In this document: positions 10,822 to 21,860 of the stretch, piece after piece
How the letters are laid out: every line of letters begins with the position of its first letter
Numbering within the stretch: the first letter of the stretch is position 1
Source: Falciphora oryzae
Taxonomy: Eukaryota; Ascomycota; Sordariomycetes; Magnaporthales; Magnaporthaceae
Direction: 5' to 3'
Assembly: GCA_000733355.1 (NCBI GenBank)
Contig: JNVV01000045.1
Span: forward strand, 67,314-131,313
DNA length: 64,000 nt
Position numbers and translations under genes: made by a program
The notes under the pieces: model-generated
The model's database searches: none
What the model saw: the letters and a program-made list of their open reading frames with translations, nothing else
What the model was told of the DNA's origin: nothing

Positions 10822-10949
10822 AACGCGCGTTGGTTGATCCGGCCAGGCCGTCACCTCAAAAAACGCGATTTTCACCGCAAAACGAGGGGGGTGGGTGGGA
10901 GTGCACCCTGGTCCGTTGGACCCACTGTGGTTTGGTTCTAAACAGACAG
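10822..10949 (-). repeat. Right terminal inverted repeat of element D
   Basis: Perfect inverse copy of 6498-6625. Confidence 0.9.
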
Positions 10950-11453
10950 TGGTATTCGGGCACTTAAACGCGCAACCCCGCCAAGTGGACCGGGGGCCGC
11001 CGCGAACTGGATTCAGTCCAAGCCAAGCCCGGGCCCTACGCCGTCCATGCCGTCCTTGGGTTTCTCGGGCCGCTTTCTCGCGAGAGAACACCGGGGTAAG
11101 ACGAGGAGATTTCGGCGTCGATCGCTCAGCTGAAAACTTAGCGCGAACACCAAGCATGCAGTTAGATTAAAAGTCTCAGGCCGGCAGCTGTACCCGCTGG
11201 AAGTGCTACCCGAGGAGATATTGGACTCAGAAATGGAGCTGACGATTGGCGCACGCTGGTCGGGAATGCGAGGAATACGGCGATGGCTTCTTTCCATTTG
11301 TGACACCGAAGCCAAACCAATGAGTGCATTTTCCCTATAAAAGCCCCGGCCTCTCTGCATCTGGACAAGACCAGCAGTAGGAAAGCCAATCCTACTTCCG
11401 CTACAAGCTATCGCCCCTTCCACTCCCCGATCACTATCGGGCATCCAATAAAA
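10950..11453 (+). promoter_or_regulatory. Upstream region of the small secreted protein gene, with TATA box
   Basis: A TATAAAAG box lies at 11336-11343, about 110 bp before the ATG at 11454, with a CCAAT box about 20 bp further upstream. The region begins directly at the border of transposon D, so the promoter may be influenced by it. Confidence 0.55.
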
Positions 11454-11882
11454 ATGAAGCCAGCTCCCTCCACCCCGACACTCCTCGCCCTCCTCGCAGT
11501 GGCGGCAGGCTCGGCGCTGGCAGCCGTAGGTGGGCGCTGCCAGGGCTCCGCCACCGGCTGCATCTGCCTCGACTACCGCGAGTGCCAGCGCTGGGGAGGC
11601 CAGCCAGACCCCGGCATCCCCGGACACTGGGCCTGTCCCTGGGACCCTGACAATGTACAGGGCTGTTGGATCGGCTTTTGCAAGGGCGAATTAACCTCCT
11701 GCCAGTGGCGTGAAGGCTGCCAGTCTCCGGGCAAGATTCTTTCCGGTGAGTTCACTATCGAGAGCCATGGCATCGGCCTTTGTATCCACCATGCCCCGAA
11801 AGACGAGCTGACATCTCGTCCACTGTCCTTAGATCCAAACTGCCCTGGCGGCAACGACTTTGTCTGCTGCTCGTACAAGTGA
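11454..11882 (+). CDS. Small secreted cysteine-rich protein (effector-like)
   Basis: A 142-residue single-exon ORF with a clear signal peptide: Lys near the start, then a Leu/Ala-rich core ending in a small-residue cleavage site at about residue 23. The mature part is small and has about a dozen cysteines, including CICLDYREC, two closely spaced Cys in GFCKGELTSC and a C-terminal CCSYK. It is also rich in Gly, Pro and Trp. It matches no enzyme family I recognise. By size, Cys content and secretion it fits the broad class of fungal small secreted proteins; a host-interaction or antimicrobial role is only possible. It sits 0.5 kb from element D. Confidence 0.75.
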   Translation: MKPAPSTPTLLALLAVAAGSALAAVGGRCQGSATGCICLDYRECQRWGGQPDPGIPGHWACPWDPDNVQGCWIGFCKGELTSCQWREGCQSPGKILSGEFTIESHGIGLCIHHAPKDELTSRPLSLDPNCPGGNDFVCCSYK

Positions 11883-12214
11883 AGCACCTCGATGTGTAGA
11901 GGGAAGCTGGCGAGGGCATGTTCGCTGTTTACCATGAAGTTTCTTTTTTCGGATGCCTAGACGACATCGGATATGTCTCGCTCAAGTTCACAAGACTTCT
12001 GTGGGATGTTTACCATGGCATTTGCTCAATCTGGATACTACTGAGAGACCTATCTGTATAAACGAACGTAGGTGCCGATAATTATAGGTGGTCTTGGGAG
12101 AAACTAGACAACGGCCACGGGTGCTGTGTCCACCAGAACCCCAAGTCCAGCAGTTTCCGCATAAACAATGAATGAACGACTGCCGCAATACCGCTACTGA
12201 ATCCAAGTACAATC
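11883..12214. other. Convergent intergenic region, nothing seen
   Basis: 3' regions of the secreted protein gene (+) and the DUF1996-like gene (-). No terminator-like or repeat structure was recognised. Confidence 0.4.
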
Positions 12215-13396
12215 TCACAGGTAGCTTGCCGCCGTCTGGCCAGGAATGTCTTTGAGCCCTGCAAGAGAGTGTCAGCTTCGCGCTCGTGATACAAGCCAAT
12301 TGCTAATGATAGGATCACCAAGGTCCACTTACAGACATCCCCAATCTCCTCGGGGTAGGCCCGCTGCTTGGTGCAAGCAACGGCCTGCGCGTCCGTCTGC
12401 CTCTTGAGCGGGCGGCAGCGGTCACCAGCGCACTTGCCGTCCATAGCCCGCTGCAGCGCGTCGCCCTGCCAGCCAAAGACGTAGTCGCCGTGGTTGCCCA
12501 GCCCGGTCCGCTCGCCGTTGCTCCAGAAGAAGGGCTGCGAGCCGTCGGTCGGCCAGTCGGCCCTGTTGTTGAACTGGCGCGTGTCCCACATGATCTCGTA
12601 CATGAGCTGCGGGATCTTTACGGGGTGCGACTTGGGGCAGGCGCCGCCGGACTCGAAGGTGCCGCGCTCCGGGTAGGCGACGTGCGACTTGTGGTCCGGG
12701 CTGTCGAGGTTCTTGCCGTCCCAGCACGACGGGAAGTGCACCGACACGCGCCAGCCGCCGCCGCAGGGCTGCTTGGGGAACTCCTTGGTGTCGGCGCCCG
12801 AGCAAGGGGCGCCGCCGAACGGGTTCTGCTGCATGTTGGCCTCGCATCGGAAGCACAGCTGCCGCTGCTGGGCAGTGGGGGACTTGTTGACCGGGTCGCC
12901 GACGAGCATGCGGAAGCCCTAGCCAGGGGGCTGAGTCAACATTATCCTATGCCGCAAGATTTTTGTCGTTCCGAAAGAGTGCACTTACCGGCTTGAAGGC
13001 TGTCACCCTGGCAGCCGCCTGATAGCCCCTAATGTAGTATACCGTAATGCCGCCTTTAACGTTCAGGCCCAGATTGCTGACTTGGGGCACGCGCTTGAAG
13101 GAGCCGTTGCGGGCGCGGAAGTAGACGTTGGCAGTCCAGTAGTTGGAAAAGTCCTCCGAGTAGGTGCAGCTGGTGCAGGTCGACACCTTGGCCAGGTCGT
13201 AGTTCACCGGCGCCATGGAAGCGTTGAACGAGTTGCCGCCCACGATCTGGTGCATGTGAGGGGACGGGATCGCGCCCGGGTTCACCAGCGGGTCCAGACG
13301 GTCGACGACCAGCTGCGAGCATCCGAACCGCATCAGCTCTTGGCCGGCGACGAACCGGACTGCCGCGGCTGCGGCCACAAGAGGTTTGAGAAGCAT
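12215..13396 (-). CDS. Secreted DUF1996-type protein
   Basis: Three exons (13396-12989, 12918-12333, 12258-12215) join in frame to 345 residues; introns 12919-12988 and 12259-12332 start with GTAAGT. The short last exon codes WLKDIPGQTAASYL. The N-terminus MLLKPLVAAAAAVRFVAG is a signal peptide. The mature protein has the pattern of the fungal DUF1996 family: RFGCSQLVVDRLDPLVNPG, then PSPHMHQIVGGNSF, a cysteine-rich central part, H-V-A-Y-P and GDYVFGW. The biochemical role of the family is unknown and it is usually extracellular or wall-associated. The start at 13396 is chosen over 13447 because it places the signal peptide at the N-terminus. Confidence 0.88.
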
Positions 13397-15719
13397 CTTG
13401 GGACTGATCAGAACTTTGCAAGTAACGATGGTGATTATCTCAAGCAAAACGCGAAAAGCCTGTTGTTGGAAGAGACGAGAAGCCTTTGAAAGCGGTTGAT
13501 CGAGGAAGCCAGGAGAAAACTCCAGAATTTATGGGAGACGGTCTCAGGTGGCGAGATCTGGTCTGCCTCGATTTTATCATTGGCACCCCGTGCTCGTCCC
13601 AAGCGGTGATCCACCCCCTTTTTGTCTTCCAAAAAGAACATGATATGAAATGCACACCAAAAAAGCTTGTAGAATGCAAGAGGTTGCGCCCAGCCGCGTC
13701 TGCCGAATCGAGGGTTGCGTGGGCGGTTAATCTCATTTCAAATCTGGGGAAATGCGGTGGCAGAATTGGACCAATCTGGACGGTGACCAGACGACAGTCC
13801 AGATTAAAAAGCGACGCGTGGAGGGCTCATATTGGGCATGGTAGTGCCGGATTCCACATGCTCGGCCATGCGTGTGCTGGCTTCTTCCGGCCCGAATCCG
13901 GGTGAATCGAAGCGGTGGAGCAGCTTTATATATAAACGAGCATCTCGACTGGCCCCTCGTTAATCATCACATGCACACCCCTTGAATGTGACCGGATCGA
14001 TATGCCCTTATCATGTCTCTACTATAGCGGCCGGCTAACGGCAGATCAGCTCGCCAATGAGATTGAGCGTTTTATAAGTCTTTCCCGGTGCTTTCTGTGG
14101 TGACAGACTCCTCGGGAGCTTCCGGCGGTCTCTCCGGTTGGTCAAGGTTGAAGCACATGAAATGCCGACGATATCGATCAAGTCCAGATTGGGCTATCTG
14201 AGTCCTCTTCTGACTGCCTCGCACTGAGACTTAATTACTCGGTGCCGATGCGAGGTCCATATGCGGGCCCGTGACTCTCAGGAACATCAAAACTTTTAAA
14301 TCAAAACTTTTAACTTCGCTGCTTTGTAGATATTTTTCTTCATTGTGTTCCTCGCTCCCCCCAAGGGACAGTCTCTTCTTTGCTTTGATATACAATATGG
14401 AAAGCGCAGTTGTATTCGCTGGGTTCACCGGTCCTCGCAGGCAGTTATACCACGCCCAAAGGGTATGTGTCCTATGCGGCCGTTTTTTTAAACTCTTATT
14501 TTCAGGCATCCGTTTGGAGTTTACAGCCTAGTTTTGGTAGAATTAAGGTTGAAGTACCTTTGTTAAAAGACGAGCTATGGGACTATACAAAGCGGAAAAC
14601 CAAGGGGAGGAGCATCTAAACTTGATTGAAGCCCGAAGCACCGCGGAGATTTACCAGGTCACGGGAGCGGAATTATCCAGCCTGTCATGCAGAGGCCTCC
14701 ATTTCTGGTTACGGAAAGCCTCATTATGGATAGGGCGAGCCATTTTGAATGGTGAGTCAAAGAAGGCGGGGGCGCAGATGATTGCAAATACGCCTTGGCT
14801 CCCGCTTGTTCCGTTTCTTCTCGTTGAGAGACTCTGTCGTATCAACCTTACCGTTCTGACGTGGCCGACGATCAAGCAGGCCTCCAGGGGCTGCCTTGGT
14901 GGCGCTGGCCGCCAGCAAGCTCGTGCTACACCTCCCAGGTCTTCCATGCTTCCACCTAGGCCCCACCCTCGACGCCTCAACACCAAGGCTGATCATTGGG
15001 CCAGGGCCGAGAAAGTAGCTGCAGCAAATGCAGTTCAGGGGCTTTCCCGAACGGCATCATGTTATGACGACGCGTCTGCGCCCCTCCCATCACGGCTGGC
15101 CCTCCCAGCGTACACGACGGGCGGCGAGGGCCGCCCAGAGTTGGGGAACCAGAACCAATGGATACCGATCGGCTTCGGTGGGGCGGCGGCTTTGTAGGTA
15201 GACAGACTCTAAGGCAGACAGAAAGGCTGACACTAATGTTGTGCAACACACTATTTGAGCGCGAGGTACGCGGCCCTCAACTTGCCTGCCGCCCCTTAGC
15301 GTCCCAGCCCAAACCTCCACAACCCTGATTTTTAGGAAGATGGGCCTTGGCGCCAGCGACAAAGAACAAACAAGTGGCTCGCATGCCGCCTCAAATCGTG
15401 GCAGTGAAGAGGGCGACGGGGAGAGGTGTCACCGGTGCTGCTCGGATACGAGTTCGCAATCGACGTTCTGTTTACTAACCAACTTGGGCTAGCGCGCAGG
15501 CGAAAAGTTGCAATGGAAAGCTCTATAGGACCCCCAATGGGTACGCTCCCCCTGATAGATAGGCACCCATAGCAGCGAGCATACAAGAGCCACTTTAGCC
15601 CCTTTTTCTGCTTCGATTATTGCAACAGCAAAAGCAAGTCTTCCGCACTCGTTCTCCATATCTCACGCGAACCCTTCGTTATCCACCACTCCTTTATTAC
15701 CCTCCCCAGCCCGACTTCC
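13397..15719. other. Gene-poor intergenic region, 2.3 kb
   Basis: Several short ORFs exist but none has a start context, codon pattern or family that I can support. A TATATATAAAC box is present near 13928 without a recognisable downstream gene. The stretch 14250-14600 is moderately AT-rich and may be an old relic. No RNA gene was recognised. Confidence 0.4.
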
Positions 15720-16227
15720 ATGGCCTCGTCCGAAAAGGAAAGGACGAACAGTCTCGCCATGCCCTAAAGAAATTCCGTCTTCCTCTGGCCGCGGCCGCCG
15801 TGCCCGCCATCATTGGATGCCTCTCCATCGCGCTCTCGCTTCAGAGCGTCACGCACGAGGACATGGTCGACTGGGCGCACCTGAACCGAGTCAACATCCA
15901 GGTCGCGGTACAGGTCGTCTCGACAGTCCTCAGCGGCTTGCAGCTTTACGCTATCAGCAGCGTGCTGCGTTTCCGTGTCAACGCCCGCGTCTTCGTCCCG
16001 GTCGGAGTGCCGAGGGCGGACCGCCGCTCCGGACTCACTCTGGATGATCTGAAGTTCAGAAGCGCCGCGACCAGGGGATCGTTGGATTTCGGCCTCAACA
16101 AGCGCGGCATCACACAGCTCCTGGCCTGGTGGCTACTTCTCAAGATCTTCACGCCACTTTGGGCCGGCACGCTTACGCCCAAGATCGGAAAACTCTATAG
16201 CGATGTTAGCGCCAGTATTCCCAACTA

Positions 16228-16277
16228 AGTCAAGACCCCTGTTTTGCGCCACCCCCCACTTCCGGCCACCCCAATTC
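16228..16277 (+). repeat. Left TIR of element A
   Basis: Inverse match to 26335-26384, beginning AGTCAAGACCCC. The one mismatch is G versus A at the seventh base. Confidence 0.9.
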
Positions 16278-18197
16278 CAACCACCCGATTTTCAACGCGT
16301 CAACTTCAACGCGTCGCCATTTAACGAGCAATTGATCCTTTGACCTCTTTTTGGTGCATTTTGATGCCGGACCCTTTATGAAGCAATATACGGAAACGGA
16401 GATCGCGTGCGCACTCGAGGGCGTGCGTGCCGGCGCTTCTATTAAGTCGGCCTCGAAAACATGGGGTATCCCGAGGTCTACCCTCCGGCGCCGGATTGGA
16501 GGCGGCCTGCCCTCCTGCCGTGCACAAGCGCACCGTCAACGCGTTGACCTTTCCCAAGAGCTTTTTTTAGCTGATTGGGTGCTCGTTCAGATCGCTCTAG
16601 GGTACCTTCCGACCTACGGAGAGTTGTGCTATATCGCCAGCCGTACCCTCGAATAAAGCGGCGACCCTCAAGCCCTCGGGAAGCGTTGGGTGGTTCGTTT
16701 TTTGGCCAGATACCCGATCCTCAAGACCCAGAGAGCCCGGCGTATAGAAAACGCACGCGTTAACGGCGCCTCAACGGAGGTAATCCGGGCGTGGTGGCCT
16801 CGTTTGGAGGTGCCTGCCGTTAAGGCTATTAAGCCGGAAAACAGATACAATTTCGACGAGTGCGGGCTTATGGAGGGCCTCGGATCCAACGGCCTCGTTT
16901 TGGGTATTAGGGGCTGCAAGCCGTTGCAAAAAAAAGCCTTCGGTACGCGAGGTTGGACGACCATCATCGAATGCATTTTAGCTACTAGAAAAGCGCTCGA
17001 CCCCCTCGTTATTTTTAAAGGTTTATTAATACAAAAGCAGTGGTTTCCTTTAAAAAATTAAAAGAGATTTAAGCTTTAAAGATTTCACGCAATATAAAAG
17101 GGGTGGATAAATGATAAAACGGGTGTAAAATGGCTTAAGGATATTTTTTTCCCGAATACGGTGCCGGCTACCCCCGGAAATCGCCGGCTTTTGGTCCTAG
17201 ACGGCCACGGATCCCACGCAACAAAGGGCTTTATGTACCTTTACGCATCCAACAACGTTTAGCTCGTTTATCTACCCGCTTACAGCTCTTACGTCTTTTA
17301 GCCTTTCGATTTAGCGGTTTTTAGTACGGTTAAGGAGGCTTACCGCCGGCACAGCGGCTTTTTTGCAGCCTTTTGCACGTTAATTGTAATAGGAAAACGT
17401 TATTTTCTCAACTGCTATCATAAAGCAAAAAAGGAGGCCCTTATACCCCGTATTATTAAGGCGGGTTGGGCCGCCACCGGCCTGTAACCCCTAAAAATTA
17501 GTAAACCTCTCATAAGCCTTCTCCTCTTTAAAAATAGCAACGCTAAAGCGTTCCAGGTTGCAAAGGATGCTTTGAAGGCCGAGCGTAACAAGGGGTCAAA
17601 GACGGCTTGGAAAAGGATCTCTATATTGCAGATAATCTTTCTATAGGCTCAAAAGATGCTTGAGGAAGAAGGAATCTTTCATGGAGGACATAGGAGATGG
17701 CAGGGTTTATATAAACCACCCTGTAATCCGTGCGAAGTATTAAGTGCATGATTCACACTGCCTCTCCGGCCTTCGGCTTTTGGGCCTCGGGGCCGTTGGG
17801 CACCTATACCGGTTCCCGGACCTTTTGTGGGGCCGATTAGGTGAGTCTATAGGTTCTTCCGTGTGATACCGAGAGGGTTGCTTAAAGTACCTATTCCAAG
17901 TACTTTATGCTATTTGATATGGTTATGGCAACTCCCAAAACGACCCTCCAAATGCGTACCCAAGTGGCCACCTTTGCCTACAACTTCCAGCTCGGCCGGA
18001 CGGCCCGTTTGTTGTTCCAAAAGCTTACTAAGGCTTATAACGAAAAAGATATCGCTTTAGTTACGTGCGAGCAAAAAACCAGGCGCTTGGAGGCAGAATT
18101 GGAGGTTACACGGCCGTTGAAAAGAAAAAAGGTGTTGCCGGACCTAAACGAGGCCTTTGTGCGGATTGGCGACATTAGGCGTGCATAATAAGAGGAT

Positions 18198-18377
18198 TGT
18201 AATAAACCGGACTACGGGTTGGTCGCCGGTAGGGGTTATAGTGATGTTATTTTGGAAAATGAGGAGGAGGAAGAGAGGAACTATAAGGAAGGTTGTGAGG
18301 CTCTTATATATACACGAGTTGGCTCAGGGGCCACCCCTAAGCTACTATTTCCGTACCCCAAGCACGGAACTATAACA
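18198..18377 (-). repeat. 3' LTR of element B (180 bp)
   Basis: Direct repeat of 26018-26197 with 169 of 180 bases identical and TG...CA ends. Preceded by the AGGAT duplication. Confidence 0.93.
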
Positions 18378-19079
18378 TAGCCGCCTCCTTCGGGCTCGGC
18401 CCTTTGGTTGCTCCGTAACTTTTTCGTCTTTGGTTTATTTTGATATCGCGGGTGGTCCGTTAGTTGAAAAGCTTCGTGCTATAGTAGGTGTTGCTCGATT
18501 CCAGGTTAGCTTCAGGGTAGGTGCTTGCGTTTTCCGTGGTTCGGTTTGGGCGTGCCTTCCTTTTTTGTTAGCGGGGGCGGCTCGCTTCCTTATTGCTTCG
18601 TAGCTTTTGGCTGCTTCGCTTTTTTTTTTTTTCGTTATGTTTGCTTGCGTAACTCGTTTGGCTTTTTTACGGTCCCGTTACTGCTTGTAAAGTTTTCCTT
18701 CCCCGTTGTCGTTTTGTTTCCTGTTTTTTTTTTCCCAATTCCGGTTTCCTTCCACTTTCCTTTTTGGGTATTAACCGACAATTTCCGTTTTCCGACCGTC
18801 GCGGTTTCGTTTTCGTTTTGTTTCGTCGCTATCTTTTTACGCGGTTGCTCCTTTTTTGGCATTTCCTTCCTTTTGCCCCGGTTCCTTTCCGGTGTTGACT
18901 TTTTTCCCGATTGGCGCGATCTTTACGATGTTTGCTGCCGTTGCCGCTTTTTTTCCGCCTCCCGGAGGCGGTGGCGACGATCCGTTTGGTCGTGTAAATT
19001 TTTTCGCTCCCGTTTATTGTCCGTATTTAACTTATGGCGTGGCTTAGCATTAGCGCGATAAGGGCCGTTGCGCCGCTAA

Positions 19080-19770
19080 CGCAATTAATTTAACGGGCAA
19101 TTCGTTGGATAAGGAGCATACGGCTCCCGTTTATTAAAAGTACGAGTGTAACGCGTGTTTTAGCAAATTTAAAATTATTGGAGTTGTGGTTTGCAAAAAG
19201 TACCGGCCTAGTTAAGCTTATAACCGTTGCCGTCGTAGGAAAACGGCGGGCTGTAATACTTTTAATACTGCTTACGTTTTAAATCCTGCCTTACGCCGTA
19301 CCCAACGCAACCTTTTCGCTTTAACGATTAGCGACCGTTATATTGCTAAACCTGGTGTCCTTTTCGGCAAAAGCTCGCGTCCTATCCTTACTTGCGAATA
19401 CCTACTCGCTTACCAGCATTAGTTGCAGTTTTTTAACGAAACTAACACGAATTTTAACCGTTAGTATATCCAAAACGCTAACCCTGCGGGCGACGTTTTG
19501 GTTTTTAGCAACGCGGCTGGCATTCCTTTTCGTTGCGGCAATTAAAGCCAGTAGCTTATAGATACGCTTATCCGCGGTTTCGGCTTTATGCAAATAGCTA
19601 GCCCTTTTTTTTATATTTCGCGTAGCGGCGCCGCTAACCTTTTATAACGAGCCCAAATAAAAGCGGAACGTTGCGTTAAAGCGCGTAACGCCCGGTTTAT
19701 TAACGCCATTAATTAAATAACCGCTAACAACCGTATTTAGTCCAATAGCAATTCGGAGCGTCGTTGTTTT
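19080..19770 (+). pseudogene. Decayed cysteine-rich ORF antisense to the retrotransposon
   Basis: Between the chromodomain and the 3' LTR, a + strand frame starting near 19080 can be followed for about 690 bp, with stops only as TAA/TAG where Gln is plausible. It contains YECNACFSKFKIIGVVVC and then NRCRRRKTAGC, a C-x2-C...C-x-x-C-like metal-binding layout followed by a basic patch, reminiscent of some fungal DNA-binding proteins. The opposite strand is also fairly open here, so the assignment is uncertain. It may be a gene captured by the retrotransposon or an extra insertion. Confidence 0.35.
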
Positions 19771-20379
19771 ACTTACCGTTTTAAGTCGCGTTGTCGCTCG
19801 CTTTCGCCCTTTTTTCGTACTATTCGATACTGTAAAGAACGTTGTCGTCGTTGGGATATCTATTACAGCGGTAACAGTTCCTTTTCCCGTTAATTCCGTT
19901 CCCTTTTTATATTCGAAAAGGAAACGTTTGCCGACGATGGTAGTAAAGGTGGAAACTAATTTCGGCTTTTTTTCGTATTGTCACGGGACCAAGCCCAGCA
20001 CACCTGTATTTAGCTAGAGATCCGCCGGCCCCCTCCGGGGCCAGCGGTCTTTCTCCTTCGTGCAACAACAAACCTTCAACCTAGTACCCAGCTGCCGCGC
20101 CGTGACACGTATCCTATATGCGGGGTTTTTGGTTTGGGGTTAGGTGTTAGGCGTGGTGGCAGCTTATCGTACTGGGTTTTTATTTTTCGTTAAGGTAAGG
20201 GGTCGTGCTATTCCGCGTTTTAAGCGGCTATTTCCGTTCGCTTGCCAGCTTTTTTTTAGTTTAAAGTAATATAGCCTTCGTAATGCGTCCCTTTTGTTTT
20301 CGAGCTGCGGCGGTTTGTTTTTTTTTGCTTCGCAATTCGGGGCCGTTATAAGTGTGTGCATCCCCCTATTGGGCTTCGA

Positions 20380-20700
20380 ATTCCTTTATCGCTGCTATAT
20401 TTTTAACTTTTTCCAATAATTCCTACGTTATTTTATCGTATCCTACCCATTTTATTAATGCTTATTTTTTCCCCCGTCCTTTAGCGTTTTTTATAATTAA
20501 AATCTTTTTTACAAGCTATTTTTCGTAAAATTCGCTATCTTTTAGTAATAGGATTAAAATAGGTTTTAAACGTATGTTTGTATTCGTTTGTAACGGGAAC
20601 GGGTCGTTTGCTGCCCGTTCCACTAATTCGACGTGGAAATTAAAGTAAATGCCTTTAAACATATCCAACGTAATATTAAAGGGATTAAAAACCGCAACCA
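20380..20700 (-). pseudogene. Chromodomain end of element B pol
   Basis: The minus frame reads VELVERAANDPFPLQTN followed by YEK, KKIL, KGRGKK, ALIKWVGYD and ELLEKV, broken by TAG/TAA codons. This is the usual order for the pol C-terminus of chromoviruses, where the chromodomain steers integration toward particular chromatin. Confidence 0.7.
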
Positions 20701-21277
20701 TTTCGAATTTATCCGCTACCTAATTTAGCTTTTTGCTAAACCGGTTTGTTTTAATATTACGAAAAAACAATTACATTTTGTCGCCTATTTTGTATTTTTC
20801 GGCTAAGCGGCGGAACCTATTAGCTTGTAACTTTTATTATTATTATACAAATGCCGTAATTATAATAGCCAATTCCAATCCTTCCCGTAAATAAACTAAA
20901 AAGGCGGAAACACGCCCTTTTTCATTTGTTTTAAATGCGTTATTTAGCGGTAGGTATATTAGGATTAGGTTAATATCGAAACCTAATAGCAAACGGTTAA
21001 AGCTATATCCCGTAATGGTTAAACCTTTGTTATTAAGCGCAAACTAGCAGGCGTTAAAGTGTTACGACCAGTCGGTTTATGCGAAGGTAATAAAGCAACG
21101 CAAATAGTGTTAAACTTCCTAATTCGCTTTTTTCATACCCCCGTTTGTTTCCGGGTGAAAAAAGGTAAAAAGCAATTATTAAATTTATATTTGGGAGCAT
21201 AATTCCGTCCAGAATTCTCCTACCCAATTCGAGCCCCTATCGGAAATAATGCTATCCGGAAAGCTACGGAATCGCTA

Positions 21278-21640
21278 CTATATTAATCGGAACCGTATTG
21301 CGCATTTTTTCGCTCTTATAAAATGTATGGCTTCGAATTGGATATATTTCGATAGCTTATCGGTAATAACCATTAAATATTCCGGCCCCCCTTCGGTCGC
21401 GGGAAATTTTGTTATAAAATTTATTGAAATGTTTTTCCAAAATTGGTCCGGCACCGGGAGGGGGCGCAATAGCCTTTATTTATGCCGTCGAAACGGGCGG
21501 GATTTGCAGCAAATGTCGCAATTGCGAATAAACTAAGCCATATTCCGTAATATCCCGTCCTAATAGTAATCGCGGTATAAAACGGCAAATATATTATTCC
21601 GTTCCGTATAGCCCACGATTGGGGAAACGTGCACTTTTTA
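21278..21640 (-). pseudogene. Integrase fragment of element B
   Basis: The minus frame contains a HHCC-type finger remnant (RNCDICCKSRPFRR) followed by RPLPVPDQFWKNISINFITK and VITDKLSKYIQFEAI, characteristic of gypsy integrase just upstream of and into the catalytic core. Several in-frame stops are present. Confidence 0.75.
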
Positions 21641-21681
21641 CGTTAAAATGGTCGTTAATAGCTTTTAAGCTGGGAACTATA

Positions 21682-21727
21682 ACGTGGTTCATCACCGAGT
21701 CGCTCATATCACCGAGTCGCCCACTTC
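21682..21727 (+). repeat. Solo degenerate TIR related to element C
   Basis: The segment starts ACGTGGTTCATCACCGAGTC after a TA and resembles the element C terminus (ACGTGGTTCACCACTGAGTG) with the same internal repetition. No matching right end was found. It is probably a truncated older copy next to, or invaded by, element C. Confidence 0.6.
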
Positions 21728-21860
21728 AAAATCCTATACTAAACGCCGTTTTCGATCCCCCGGTTAAATCCACTAATTTTTTATAAAATTCCATAAAAAT
21801 TTAATATGTTATATTTAACTATATAATTGATTTTATAATTATTTTTCCAGATTTTTATTA

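Larger units (their letters stand above)
6498..10949. mobile_element. 4.45-kb DNA transposon with perfect 128-bp inverted repeats (element D)
   Basis: Positions 6498-6625 and 10822-10949 are perfect inverted repeats of 128 bp beginning CTGTCTGTTTAGAACC. Between them lie two decayed convergent genes: an unrecognised long ORF on + (about 6720-9145, perhaps to 9470) and a Tc1-type transposase on - (about 10730-9604). I found no clear target-site duplication: the left flank is ...GGTATGATG and the right flank TGGTATTC. The exact borders may therefore be off by a few bases. The interior carries many TAA/TAG codons and an AT shift, while the TIRs are undamaged, as expected if they are too short to trigger RIP. 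A 30-N gap sits inside the transposase. Confidence 0.85.

Noticed and set aside
18525..19061. 178-residue + strand membrane-like ORF in element B
   Set aside because: Phe/Val-rich text from a T-rich RIP-affected tract; the opposite strand is equally low-complexity.
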